Below, piece after piece: positions 30,566 to 41,928 of a stretch of DNA of 64,000 nt; within the stretch, counting starts at the first letter, position 1, and the number at the start of each line of letters is the position of its first letter. The position numbers were made by a program, and so were the translations under genes. The notes under the pieces were generated by a model that saw nothing but the letters and a program-made list of their open reading frames with translations, was not told the origin of the DNA and ran no database searches. The stretch comes from Drosophila persimilis (lineage: Eukaryota > Arthropoda > Insecta > Diptera > Drosophilidae): assembly GCF_003286085.1 (NCBI RefSeq), contig NW_020825424.1, positions 186,001-250,000 of the forward strand. Direction: 5' to 3'.

Positions 30566-31853
30566 TTAATGGTTGGGTTTCTCCTGTTCCTGGGTGCGCG
30601 CCTCCGTCCATGTCCCAGTTGGGCGGAGACCCGACCCGTTTCCCGACGCGGGTTTCCGGCAGCAGTTGATGGTCTGGACCCCTCGGTGGCCACATTCCCA
30701 ACAGAACAGCTTCTGTCGGTTTGTGCACGCACTACTGAAAGCCTGCTCTTGCTCCTGGCCGATTCCTCGGTTGGCGATCTCGGTTTTCCCGGGTGTCTCG
30801 TGTGTGTTGCCTCGTTGTGGGTTGGTTCCATTGCCTATATAGGCGGCTCGATGGTTCTGCGTGGTCCCGATGCTACGGAGTGCGTCTCGGTCCCGCGCGG
30901 TTTCGTAGGCCGAGACGAGCTGGGTCAATTCTGTGAGTGACCGGAAATCCTGTCTGCGCGTGTACATTGATACTCCGGACGGAGATTTTCGTAGATCCGC
31001 TCGAGTTCCTGTTCCCGAGTATACTGGGCTCACTGCATCATCAGACGCAACTCGATAAGGTAATCCCGGAAGGATTCCTTGGGCTTCTGTTCCCGACTTC
31101 GTATGGTGTCTTCCAGCCGCTGGAAGTATCTGGGGGGCAGGAAGAATTCTAGGAATTCTTTCCGAAAGTCTGTCCAATTCTGTCCCTGCATCTGAAAAGT
31201 CAGAACCATCCTTCGGCCTTACCTGTAAGGAGACCGGAGATGGCTCGCGGCAACTGCTCTGGGCTCCCGCCGTATGATTCCACTCGCTCCTCGAGCCTTT
31301 CGATGAACGCTAGTGGGTCCGCGTGGCCGTCGAAAGTAAATCCCCATTTCCGGAGTTTGTCCGCCAGTAATGAGTATGACATCTCACCCCCTCCGGGGCG
31401 TGAGACCCGATGTCCCTGAGGAAGACGTGGCTGTTCTCCGTCCGTGGTTGTCTGGTGGCTAGGCGTGGCCAGGGGTCCAGTGGTAGTGGGTCCTGGCTCG
31501 TGGTTCTTGCTGGCCGCCTCTGGTCTGATTCCTTGGAGTGGTCCTTGGGCATCTCGTTGTGGTTGCTCGTCCTGAGCGGCCGGCGTCTCGGTTGCTGACC
31601 CGCGGTATCCGTGGGTGGATCCTTGGCCTCGCGCTGGGCAGCTCGGGTACGATAATCGCAGTTTTGGTCCCTCCTTGCTGTCTTCCATCTTCGTCCGGCT
31701 CTCTGGCCCGGGTGACGTGGCTGGACTCCGGTGGTCCTGGGGCTCGGTATGTTCCCAAAGTGCGTGGCCAATTCGTCCAGCCTTGCTTGCACGGCTTCGG
31801 GGTGCCCTGGGCGTGCGATGAATGCGGTGATCCGGCTCCGTAGGTCCTCTACA
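30566..31853 (-). pseudogene. gag: Ulysses-like gag, several frameshifts
   Basis: Gag is spread over three frames. The N-terminal part (31792-31310) is followed by KLRKWGFTFDG, then DPLAFIERLEERV (31688-31200, capsid start), and a last frame (31177-30566) with DFRSLTELTQLVSAYE. The nucleocapsid end reads CWECGHRGVQTINC: spacing is that of a zinc knuckle but the expected His is Val. Between 31200 and 31080 stop codons appear in all frames that would carry the capsid C-terminus. The product cannot be made as one protein. Confidence 0.75.
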
Positions 31854-33271
31854 GTCCCAGTTCTCCTAGTCCAAGCTCCTAGCTAGGCTCTGCAGCTCGT
31901 CCTTCCTGCGGGACGCTATCCAGCGGATGTTCATCCTGATCCTGGTAAACTAATCGTGGCACCGGTGCGAGTCCTATCAGCACGGTCTGGGGCTCCTGTA
32001 CTTGGACAAACGGCACTGGGTGGGGAGTCTTGTTCGAAGGACACGCGGCACGGTACTGGATCGGTGATCCTATACTAGGATACACGGCACTGGGGTGAGG
32101 GATCCCGTTCGAAGGACACGCGGCACGGTACTAGATCGGTGATCCTGTTACTAGGATACACAGCACTGGGTTGGATGATCCTGTCGAAGGATACGTGGCG
32201 CGGGTACAGGGAAAGGTTCTGTCTGACTGCTCGGTGGTAACTGTGTGACTGCCCGGTAACAACTGCCTGACTGTCCGGTAACAAACTGCGTGACTGCCCG
32301 GTAACAACTGTGTGACTGCCCGGTAACAACTGTGTGACTGCCCGGTAACAACTGCCCCGACCGGTGTTCCTGCTCCGCCTTATATTGGCCGCGGCCATGG
32401 CTTTGTGGCCGAGGGCTCCTCTGCCATGTAGCTGCTCCTCTGCGTTCGCCGGCTGTCCCTCGCTGCTCCGTGTTCTACCGCTGCTTCGCTGCTTGGCTGC
32501 TCAGTCAACTCTCTCGCTGCTCTGTCACTGCTTGGCTGCTTGTCACTGTCTCGCTGCTCTGTCACTGCCTGGCTGCTCGGTCACTGTCTCGCTGCTCTGT
32601 CGCTGCTGCTCTTCCGCTCTGCCGCTGCCTCGCTGCCTCGCTGCTCTGTCGCTGCTGCTTCTCTGCTCTGCCGCTGCCTCGCTGCTCTGTCGCTGCTGCT
32701 TCTCTGCTCTGCCGCTGCTGCTGCTTGGCTACTCTGTCGCTGGTGCCGCTTTGTCGCCGTCGCGTGCCAAAGTTTTAAGCGCCGTCCGCGGCCATTTTCT
32801 CCCGGCACGCGGTGCTGTGTCTCGGCGTCTCTCCCCGTCTCTTTCTGTCGCGTAGGTGGCTGGCCGCATGGTTTTTTCGCGTCTCTCCCCGTCTCTTTCT
32901 GCCTCGTAGGTGGCTGGCTGCGTGGTTTTTCGCGTGGTTTTCGCCGGCGCGTCTGGGACACGTGCCGGCGGCTGTTGCTAGGGGGGTATTAGAGAAACCA
33001 GCCTCAGCTGTACATAAGTCGAGGGATCAAAGATTGGTGCTGGCTATTCGCCGGGACTCTGATTTTGGGGCTGCTAATCACTGATTTGAAGTTTTCCTTT
33101 TCCTTTCTACTGCGGCTTTTCCTGATCCGTGGGTCCTAAGCATCGTTTGCTGTTTTGCTTTTGTGGGTCTTGCCTTTTAATTGTGGGCTGCTGCTTGGTT
33201 CCCTTTTCACTTTTCACTTGTTCCCTATGCTCACCGACTCTCCCCTCGTGTGTCCCTGCTCGGGCGCCATC
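31854..33271 (-). other. Ulysses-like leader with three tandem-repeat arrays
   Basis: About 1.4 kb without a credible gene. Arrays: a 75-80-bp-scale unit around CACGCGGCACGGTACT and GGATCGGTGATCCT (about 31980-32190); 22-bp-scale units GTAACAACTGTGTGACTGCCC (about 32225-32355); and CTGCTCTGTCGCTGC-type units (about 32440-32760). Another pair of repeats around CGTCTCTCCCCGTCTCTTTC lies at 32820-32925. Long open frames on both strands here are a product of the repeats. Packaging signals are expected in such leaders but none can be assigned. Confidence 0.7.
33252..33269 (-). other. Primer-binding site, lysine-tRNA type
   Basis: On the minus strand TGGCGCCCGAGCAGGGAC starts two bases after the end of the 5' LTR. 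It is complementary to a tRNA 3' end and differs by one base from the lysine-3 primer site known from retroviruses and from Osvaldo-type elements. Its position and orientation confirm that the element reads on the minus strand. Confidence 0.8.
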
Positions 33272-34783
33272 TGTAAGGATGTTCTCAGGCCGAGGTACAG
33301 CTTCTCAGTCTGTCCAGGGCCCGGTCCTTCCCCACAGCAAAATTTGTTGTGTGAGGACCTAAGGGGAGAGCCGCTCGTGGCGAAAGCGCGCCCGTGGGGT
33401 GGATCGTGGGACGGTCGGGCCTGGCCCGGCCACGAGGCGTGGGTGAAGCCGTGCTTGGGAGCTGCAGAGACGTGCGTTGGGGGTCAGGTGTGGCGGGGGA
33501 AGAGGTTTGGATCAGGGATCGGAAGGGTATGGGAGAGGGGAGCCCAGCTTAGCAGATGCCGCATGATCCACGAATCACATCTGCGTCGCCAGGTCCCCAG
33601 GGAGAGGGTGTAGTAGAAGGAACCCAGCTTTGCGAATGCCGCGTGAATCCACGACTCACATCCAGCATCGCCGGGTCCCCAGGGGGAAAAGGTACAGGAG
33701 AGGAAAAAAAAACCCAGCTTGGTGAATGCCGCGTGATCCACGACTCACATCCACTTCGCTGGGCCTCCCGGGAAAAGGGAAGAGAGGGGGAGGGGGAGTG
33801 AGTGACTCCTACGGGCGAATGTTCTGAGACAGGTGGGTGGAGGTTGGTGTCTTTATTATTTTCGGATCATTTCCCTACTTAAAATCCCGCGCCTGCAGCG
33901 GGGAAATAAGCGCCAAAAAAAAACTTATATTAAACAACATGTGGGCATGGATATGTAAAACAACTGCGGGAATGTTCTGTCTATACCTGCCTATTGCACC
34001 GATCTGTTCCCCCCCAGAGCTCACATACGTGAGGTGGCTCACCCTTGTTTCCCTCCTTTGGGGTCCTGGTATCCCGCGGCGGGTCCTCGTCACTTCGGCT
34101 TATCTCGTACACCGCGTGGTCACAGCTTGTTCTTTTCTTTTTACACGGCGCGCTCGCGGCTTATTTTTCCGCCACACAACCGGTCTTGTTCAGCCCTCGG
34201 AGATCACTCCTGAGCCTGGCCCGCGCTGGACCGTGCCAGGCCTCTCCTTTGTCTTTTCCCAGCTTCTCTGCCGCTTCGTGGCCTGCGCAGCTTCGGCTGT
34301 CGGCCTCGGCGGCGTGGGCGATCGGCTGCGTCTGTGTATTCTCTGCTTCGCCGTCGGCTCTTTCCTCGGCTGCGTGGGCGTAAGGCCGATCGGCGGCTTC
34401 TCTGCCGCTTCGCTCTCTTTCCTCTGTGTATTGCCGTTCTCTTCGTTGTGTTCTCTCTTTCGTGTGTGTATAGCCGTTCTCTTCGTTGCGTTCTCTCTTT
34501 CGTGTGTGTATAGCCGTTCTCTTCGTTGCGTCTCTCTTTCGTGTGTGTTCTCTTACTAATAGAAAAAACCCCACTGTTTTGGTTTTCTTAGCCTATTTCT
34601 TATTTTAATTAAGGAACGGAGGATTCATTTGTTTGTCTTGGTAATAATAATAGTACTAGTAATATAATGAGATAATGAGATAAAGATAACAGGAGATAAT
34701 AATGAAACTAGGTAACAACCGTCGGGGCGGTCCCTTCAAGGGATGGTGTCGGGATCTCTATTGTATCGGCTTATGCCTTCACA
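33272..34783 (-). repeat. Ulysses-like element 5' LTR, 1512 bp
   Basis: Starts TGTAAGGATGTTCTCAGG and ends GCCTTCACA. It is about 90 bp longer than the left LTR because the unit around GATCCACGACTCACATC occurs three times (about 33550-33770) rather than twice. Other differences are few, pointing to a fairly recent insertion. Confidence 0.9.
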
Positions 34784-37204
34784 AGACGAAGCCAGTGCCG
34801 TAAAGAAGCAAGTCGAAGAATGGATCGAGCAAGGAATCGTACGCAAGTCGTCTTCAAATGTAGCGAGCAGAGTTGTCGTCGTGAAGAAAAAAGATGGTAC
34901 ACTTAGAGTTTGCGTAGACTACAGGAAGTTAAACAGCATGGTATTGCTGGACTGCTTCCCAGTCCCGATCATGGAGGAAGTCTTGGAAAAGCTGCAGTCG
35001 GCTAAGTGGTTTACCATAATGGACCTTGAAAACGGATTTTTCCATGTGCCTATGGAAGAGCAAAGCAAGTCGTATACGGCCTTCGTCACAAAGGAGGGAT
35101 TATTCGAGTTTAATAAAGCGCCTTTCGGATTCAAGAACTCGCCAGCTGCGTTCATTCGGTTCGTAAGCTATATTTTTCAAGAATTAATCAACTCTGACAT
35201 TATGCAGCTTTATATGGACGACATAATTGTTTACGCCGCGTCGCCCGAGGTGTGCATGAGGAAGACGAAGTTGGTTCTGGAGACAGCTGCGCAGTTTGGC
35301 CTAAAGATCAAGTGGAAGAAATGTAGCTTCATGCAGCCACGCATTAGCTTTCTGGGCCATATCATTGAGGACAGGAGAATCTGGCCCGGCAAAGAAAAGA
35401 CAGCTGTCAGTCGGTTTGATACGCCCAAAGACATTAAAGCAGTTCAAGCATTTCTGGGACTCACAGGCTTTTTCAGAAAGTTCATCCTTTGCTACGCACA
35501 AGTTGCCCGGCCGCTCACGAATCTACTCAGGAAGGAAGCAGTTTTCAACATTGGCGAAGCAGAGCAACAGTCGCTACAAACCTTAAAGATTCTGCTTGTA
35601 ATCGCACCTGTATTACATTTATACTCACGAGAAGCGCCAACGGAACTCCACACGGATGCATCCAAAGAAGGTTTCGGAGCAGTTTTGTTGCAGCAGTTTG
35701 ATGGCAATTTCCACCCGATTTACTATTGGAGTAAAAAGACTACACAAGCTGAGTCCAAACGTCACAGTTACTATTTGGAGGTCAAAGCTGCATACCTCGC
35801 ACTCAAGAAGTTTCGTCACTACCTGTTGGGGATCAAATTTGATCTTGCCACTGACTGTGCGGCGTTTAAGCATACAACAACGAAAGCAGATATACCCAGA
35901 GAAGTTTCCCAGTGGATTCTGTATATGGAGGACTTTACATTCAAAGTAGTACACCGCCCAGGGGACAGAATGAGACACGTGGACTGCCTCAGTCGTTTTC
36001 CGCAGACATGCATGTTCGTGACGACGGAGCTAACAGCTCGGATAAAGAAAGAACAGCAGGATGACGATTTCATCAAAGCCACAGTTGAGATCCTGAAGCA
36101 GCACCCATATCAAGACTACAAGCTAAAAGTAGGTCTTCTCTTCAAATCTGTAAATGGCAATGACGTATTGGTGGTTCCAAGGCTGATGGAAAGGGAAATC
36201 ATTCAAGGATCGCATGAAGTTGGTCATTTCTCCACAGCGAAGACAATGCACTCAGTTCAGCAGCAATACTGGTTTCCGCACCTTGAACGGAAAATAAATA
36301 AGTTGATTACTAATTGTATCACTTGTATAATTTTTAGCAAAAAGTTGGGCAAACAAGAAGGCTATCTTCATTGCATTGACAAGGGTGACACACCACTATA
36401 CACGCTGAACGTTGATCATTTGGGACCAATGGATGCGACAGCCAAGCAATACAAGTACATTTTTGCTGTGGTAGATGCATTCTCCAAGTTTGTGTGGCTG
36501 TTCCCAACTAAGTCAACAGGTCACGAAGAAGTTGTGAAGAGGCTGAGAGATTGGTCATTTGTGTTTGGTTTCCCAAGCGCATAGTCAGCGACAGAGGAGC
36601 AGCGTTTACATCCAACGCATTCAGCGAGTTTCTCAACGAGAACAAAGTCGAATATGTGTGTACAACGAGTCAACGAAGTGGTACAAGCATGTGCCAAAGG
36701 TTCAGATGGCGATTAATTCGCATGTGCATTCTACGTTGAAGTCGTCGCCATTCGAGGTCATGTTTGGGACAAAGATACGCAGACAAGCTGAAAGTCGACT
36801 ATTGGAGGTTCTCAACAAGGAGTTGGTTACGCAGTTTAACAACGAGCGCCAAGAACTGCGTGACCAAGCGAAAGAAAACATTGAGAAGGCGCAAGAGGTG
36901 TACAAGCGCAATTATTATAAAAAAACGACGACCTGAGCACGGCTACAGACTAGGAGACATGGTCGCGATCAAGAGGACGCAGTTCGTCGCAGGACGCAAG
37001 TTGGCCAGCGAGTATCTAGGCCCATATGAAGTCACCAAGGTAAAGCGGAACGGTCGCTACGACGTCAGAAAGGTTGCTCAAGTCGAGGGGCCAAACATCA
37101 CCGCAACGAGCAGTGACAATATGAAGCTATGGCGTTTTTTCTCAGAGAACGAGGATATATTATCATCTGGGACAGATGAAGATGAGCAGGAGGGCCGAAT
37201 GTAA
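34784..37204 (+). pseudogene. pol: Gypsy-A pol, 3' portion (RT, RNase H, integrase)
   Basis: Continues Gypsy-A after the large insertion. RT starts in its N-terminal part (VDYRKLNSM) and has catalytic YMDDIIVYA (about 35213). RNase H has LHTDASKEGFGAVL, and integrase has HEVGHFS...CITCI and NVDHLGPMD. A 1-bp loss near 36576 shifts the frame at the second catalytic Asp. The following segment jumps from TTSQR straight to KWYKHVPKVQM, so the part of integrase with the catalytic Glu is absent. The frame changes again near 36935, and the C-terminal domain ends in acidic EDILSSGTDEDEQEG just inside the LTR. Confidence 0.88.
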
Positions 37205-37488
37205 AGGACAGTGTATCAAGCAGTTAACACTATCCCATCTAAATTAACATTTGAACTTAAGATACCATCGATAAGACCTAACCGATATAACCAGACTTAA
37301 CCGATGTTTAAAAGACCTAGCCGATAAGGGGTTATCGATATGGGAGTCGGTTGTTGGAAGTAGAAGCAGAAAGTTGAACAAAAAGTCGGAAGAACAGAAT
37401 CATTAATTGCACATCTTAAATCAAACACTTTGTACTCTTTTTCGATCAAAACATTATTAATAAACGATACTTTAATATTAATCTTACA
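37200..37488 (+). repeat. Gypsy LTR shared by Gypsy-A and Gypsy-B, 289 bp
   Basis: TGTAAAGGACAG to TTAATCTTACA. It serves as 3' LTR of Gypsy-A (pol ends at its first bases) and 5' LTR of Gypsy-B (TTTGGGGGCTCGTCCG follows as primer-site region). TAATAAACG near 37460 is a likely polyadenylation signal. It is the same length as the LTR at 41640-41928 and looks nearly identical. Confidence 0.9.
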
Positions 37489-38031
37489 TTTGGGGGCTCG
37501 TCCGCGTCGAATAAAGAGCTCAGAGTGTGTGAAAAAGAAAAACAGAAGAAAGCAGAAGCTGATGCAAGAAGAGGATTGTTGAAAAGTTGTTAAAGTTGTT
37601 GTTTGTAGCTACATAAAGTTGTAAAGTTGTTGTTGGTGGCTATAAACATTAAGTTGAACAATCAAAATTCTGTGAGCATAACAGTAGACACGGATTTTAA
37701 TAAAAGATCAGTCGTTTAATTCGGTTGAAAAATTGTGAAATTCATTGTCGCGTCGCAGCGTCGCCTTGTCCGTGCGCAGTACATACATAAGCAGAAAAAA
37801 ACACGCACAGACACGTTGTGTGTGATACACACTTATAAACAGAAAAGACAAGCACTCGTCGGGTACACAGACACAAGTCGAAAAGAACCGCAAAATGATG
37901 CAAACACCGCCGCCGTTGCACTGGAAAGAGAGAGAGAAGGAAGAAGCTGTACCAGGAACGTCGCGCCCGAGTGCAAACGAGATGGAAGATTTAGAAAATG
38001 CGGAAAAGAATACTGATGACTGATTGATCAA
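37489..38031 (+). other. Gypsy-B leader
   Basis: Starts TTTGGGGGCTCGTCCG, the likely primer-binding region, and contains repeated AAAGTTGTTGTT...GTAGCTA-type segments (about 37585-37650). It has no gene. Confidence 0.7.
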
Positions 38032-41000
38032 ATGATAAAGTTGCTAAGTTTGAAAGTGCTTTGCGATGAGCAACGAGAAATGAAGATCGCTCCAGATAAT
38101 TTTACAAAAGTTGTGAGCGATTGTGATGGAAAATCGGTTCCCATAGAAAAATGGTTTGAGATTTTCGAAAAAAATGCCGACGCATATGAGCTTACTGAAA
38201 AGCAAAAGTATGTGCAGGCCAGAGGAAAAATGACCGGTGCAGCTAAGCTTTTCCTTGAAGCAGAATGCGTGTGCACCTATGAGGAACTCAAGAACGTATT
38301 ATTGGATGAATTCACATGTAGCTATAACAGTGCAGACATTCATAAGCTGCTGCAAGAAAGAAAGAGGAAGAGTAGTGAGTCGATGCAAGAGTACTTTCTG
38401 CAGATGAGAAAAATAGCAGCAGTCGGACATGTTGAAGACGCGGCTGTTATAATCCATATTGTGAACGGTCTGGACATAAGAAAAGAGTATAAGTATGCCA
38501 TGTATCGCTGTAAGACCTTCAGGGCCTTGAAAGAAGAGTTCGATAGCTATGATCGTTTGAACATGTTGGAGAAGAAGGGCAATAACGAACAGCATAAGAC
38601 GAGTTTCAAGCAGCAAAGTGGGCAAAGCGGTAAAAAAGAATATTGATATAACTGTGGATCAGGAGAACACAAACGCAAAGACTGCAAAGCCGAAACGAAG
38701 TGTTTTAACTGCAATCAGAATGGTCACATTTCGCGTAACTGTCCTTATGAAGCTGATAAAGTTGATAAAGTTCGCGTCATTTTGGATCGCAGTCGCATGA
38801 AAAAAATTCAAATAAACGGCATTGTAGTTGACTGTCTTGTGGATACAGGGTCAGATGTAACCATAATCAAAGAGAGTATGTTGAAGACCATGAAAAACGT
38901 TAAACTTTTGAAGTGCACAACTATGTTGCGCGGTCTAGGTCAGATATCAACAAAGCCTGTTGGATACTTTAATGCAGAAGTTACCGTGGATAACTTGCAG
39001 ACCACACAGAAGTTTTTAGTAGTCCCCAGTAGCCAGATTGATTTCGACGCACTTTTGGGGCATGATTTCATTAAAAAGTTCCGTTTCGTCGCTGATATGC
39101 AAGGATACACGTTCTTGAAGCATGACGCAGATCCTGTGCCAACAGATGAGCATGCTCTTATATATAATGTAACTGAAGATTCATCCTTTGTAGCTCCACC
39201 GCAATATCGAAAAGACGTTGAACAGATGATAAGAAACAGTTACCAAATGGCCACAGAAGTTGCAAAGCACTCTCCAATTCAACTTAAGATAGTTCCCGAC
39301 GGAGTAATCAAGCCGTTTCATCACTCACCGAGTCGTTTATCGACAGACGAAGCCAGTGCCGTAAAGAAGCAAGTCGAAGAATGGATCAAGCAAGGAATCG
39401 TACGCAAGTCGTCTTCAAATGTAGCGAGCAGAGTTGTCGTCGTGAAGAAAAAAGATGGTACACTTAGAGTTTGCGTAGACTACAGGAAGTTAAACAGCAT
39501 GGTATTGCTGGACTGCTTCCCAGTCCCGATCATGGAGGAAGTCTTGGAAAAGCTGCAGTCGGCTAAGTGGTTTACCATAATGGACCTTGAAAACGGATTT
39601 TTCCATGTGCCTATGGAAGAGCAAAGCAAGTCGTATACGGCCTTCGTCACAAAGGAGGGATTATTCGAGTTTAATAAAGCGCCTTTCGGATTCAAGAACT
39701 CGCCAGCTGCGTTCATTCGGTTCGTAAGCTATATTTTTCAAGAATTAATCAACTCTGACATTATGCAGCTTTATATGGACGACATAATTGTTTACGCCGC
39801 GTCGCCCGAGGTGTGCATGAGGAAGACGAAGTTGGTTCTGGAGACAGCTGCGCAGTTTGGCCTAAAGATCAAGTGGAAGAAATGTAGCTTCATGCAGCCA
39901 CGCATTAGCTTTCTGGGCCATATCATTGAGGACGGGAGAATCTGGCCCGGCAAAGAAAAGACAGCAGCTGTCAGTCGGTTTGATACGCCCAAAGACATTA
40001 AAGCAGTTCAAGCATTTCTGGGACTCACAGGCTTTTTCAGAAAGTTCATCCTTTGCTACGCACAAGTTGCCCGGCCGCTCACGAATCTACTCAGGAAGGA
40101 AGCAGTTTTCAACATTGGCGAAGCAGAGCAACAGTCGCTACAAACCTTAAAGAATCTGCTTGTAATCGCACCTGTATTACATTTATACTCACGAGAAGCG
40201 CCAACGGAACTCCACACGGATGCATCCAAAGAAGGTTTCGGAGCAGTTTTGTTGCAGCAGTTTGATGGCAATTTCCACCCGATTTACTATTGGAGTAAAA
40301 AGACTACACAAGCTGAGTCCAAACGTCACAGTTACTATTTGGAGGTCAAAGCTGCATACCTCGCACTCAAGAAGTTTCGTCACTACCTGTTGGGGATCAA
40401 ATTTGATCTTGCCACTGACTGTGCGGCGTTTAAGCAGACAACAACGAAAGCAGATATACCCAGAGAAGTTTCCCAGTGGATTCTGTATATGGAGGACTTT
40501 ACATTCAAAGTAGTACACCGCCCAGGGGACAGAATGAGACACGTGGACTGTCTCAGTCGTTTTCCGCAGACATGCATGTTCGTGACGACGGAGCTAACAG
40601 CTCGGATAAAGAAAGCACAGCAGGATGACGATTTCATCAAAGCCACAGTTGAGATCCTGAAGCAGCACCCATATCAAGACTACAAGCTAAAAGGAGGTCT
40701 TCTCTTCAAATCTGTAAATGGCAATGACGTATTGGTGGTTCCAAGGCTGATGGAAAGGGAAATCATTCAAGGATCGCATGAAGTTGGTCATTTCTCCACA
40801 GCGAAGACAATGCACTCAGTTCAGCAGCAATACTGGATTCCGCACCTTGAACGGAAAGTAAATAAGTTGATTACTAATTGTATCAGTTGTATAATTTTCA
40901 GCAAAAAGTTGGGCAAACAAGAAGGCTATCTTCATTGCATTGACAAGGGTGACACACCACTATACACGCTGAACGTTGATCATTTGGGACCAATGGATGC

Positions 41001-41644
41001 GACAGCCAAGCAATACAAGTACATTTTTGCTGTGGTAGATGCATTCTCCAAGTTTGTGTGGCTGTTCCCAACTAAGTCAACAGGTCACGAAGAAGTTGTG
41101 AAGAGGCTGAGAGATTGGTCATTTGTGTTTGGTTTTCCCAAGCGCATAGTCAGCGACAGCGGAGCAGCGTTTACATCCAACGCATTCAGCGAGTTTCTCA
41201 ACGAGAACAAAGTCGAACATGTGTGTACAACGAGTCAACGAAGTGGTACAAGCATGTGCCAAAGGTTCAGATGGCGATTAATTCGCATGTGCATTCTACG
41301 TTGAAGTCGTTGCCATTCGAGGTCATGTTTGGGACAAGCTGTACAAGCGCAATTATTATAAAAAACGACGACCTGAGCACGGCTACAGACTAGGAGACAT
41401 GGTCGCGATCAAGAGGACGCAGTTCGTCGCAGGACGCAAGTTGGCCAGCGAGTATCTAGGCCCATATGAAGTCACCAAGGTAAAGCGGAACGGTCGCTAC
41501 GACGTCAGAAAGGTTGCTCAAGTCGAGGGGCCAAACATCACCGCAACGAGCAGTGACAATATGAAGCTATGGCGTTTTTTCTCAGAGAACGAGGATATAT
41601 TATCATCTGGAACAGATGAAGATGAGCAGGAGGGCCGAATGTAA
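38032..41644 (+). pseudogene. pol: Gypsy-B gag-pol, nonsense codon and deletions
   Basis: One frame from ATG 38032: gag capsid (EKWFEIFEKNADAYEL), TGA at 38644-38646, then two CCHC knuckles, protease (VDTGSDVTII), RT (YMDDIIVYA), RNase H (LHTDASKEGFGAVL), and integrase zinc-binding and catalytic core as far as IVSDSGAAF. Gypsy-A has TGC instead of the TGA, so it is a C-to-A change at the first Cys of knuckle one. After TTSQR the integrase Glu region is missing, as in Gypsy-A, and the frame shifts. A further loss of about 150 bp at about 41337 removes KIRRQAESRL to YKRN found in Gypsy-A. The C-terminal domain (41399-41644) is then again open. Confidence 0.9.
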
Positions 41645-41928
41645 AGGACAGTGTATCAAGCAGTTAACACTATCCCATCTAAATTAACATTTGAACTTAA
41701 GATACCATCGATAAGACCTAACCGATATAACCAGACTTAACCGATGTTTAAAAGACCTAGCCGATAAGGGGTTATCGATATGGGAGTCGGTTGTTGGAAG
41801 TAGAAGCAGAAAGTTGAACAAAAAGTCGGAAGAACAGAATCATTAATTGCACATCTTAAATCAAACACTTTGTACTCTTTTTCGATCAAAACATTATTAA
41901 TAAACGATACTTTAATATTAATCTTACA
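41640..41928 (+). repeat. Gypsy-B 3' LTR, 289 bp
   Basis: TGTAAAGGACAG to TTAATCTTACA, nearly identical to 37200-37488 over its length. The sequence after it (TTTATTTTAAATG) is not element sequence and marks the right end of the array. Confidence 0.9.

Larger units (their letters stand above)
23077..34783 (-). mobile_element. Ulysses/Osvaldo-like Ty3/Gypsy element, complete, 11.7 kb
   Basis: Both ends are LTRs (TGTAAGGA...CTTCACA on the plus strand), flanked by a 4-bp duplication AGAC (23073-23076 and 34784-34787), the usual length for Ty3/Gypsy. On the minus strand the order is 5' LTR, lysine-type primer site, long repeat-rich leader, gag, protease, RT-RNase H-integrase pol, a 616-codon ORF, purine tract and 3' LTR. 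LTRs of 1.4-1.5 kb, the lysine primer site and a third ORF are reminiscent of Ulysses and Osvaldo, but that is inference. Base composition is much richer in GC than its neighbours. Confidence 0.88.
37200..41928 (+). mobile_element. Gypsy-B, Ty3/Gypsy element with both LTRs, defective
   Basis: LTR, leader, gag-pol in a single frame, and LTR. It forms an array internal-LTR-internal-LTR with Gypsy-A, sharing the middle LTR. Because the left neighbour is Gypsy-A, no target duplication can be read. The lineage within Ty3/Gypsy is not assigned; two CCHC knuckles, short LTRs and a fused gag-pol are the visible traits. Confidence 0.88.

Noticed and set aside
32364-32992. Cys/Ser/Leu-rich plus-strand ORFs, possibly secreted protein
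   Set aside because: They are translations of the CTGCTCTGTCGCTGC array in the Ulysses-like leader.
38644-38646. Programmed stop-codon readthrough at the Gypsy gag-pol border
   Set aside because: The sister copy has TGC at this codon and the stop falls before the nucleocapsid, so a point mutation is simpler.
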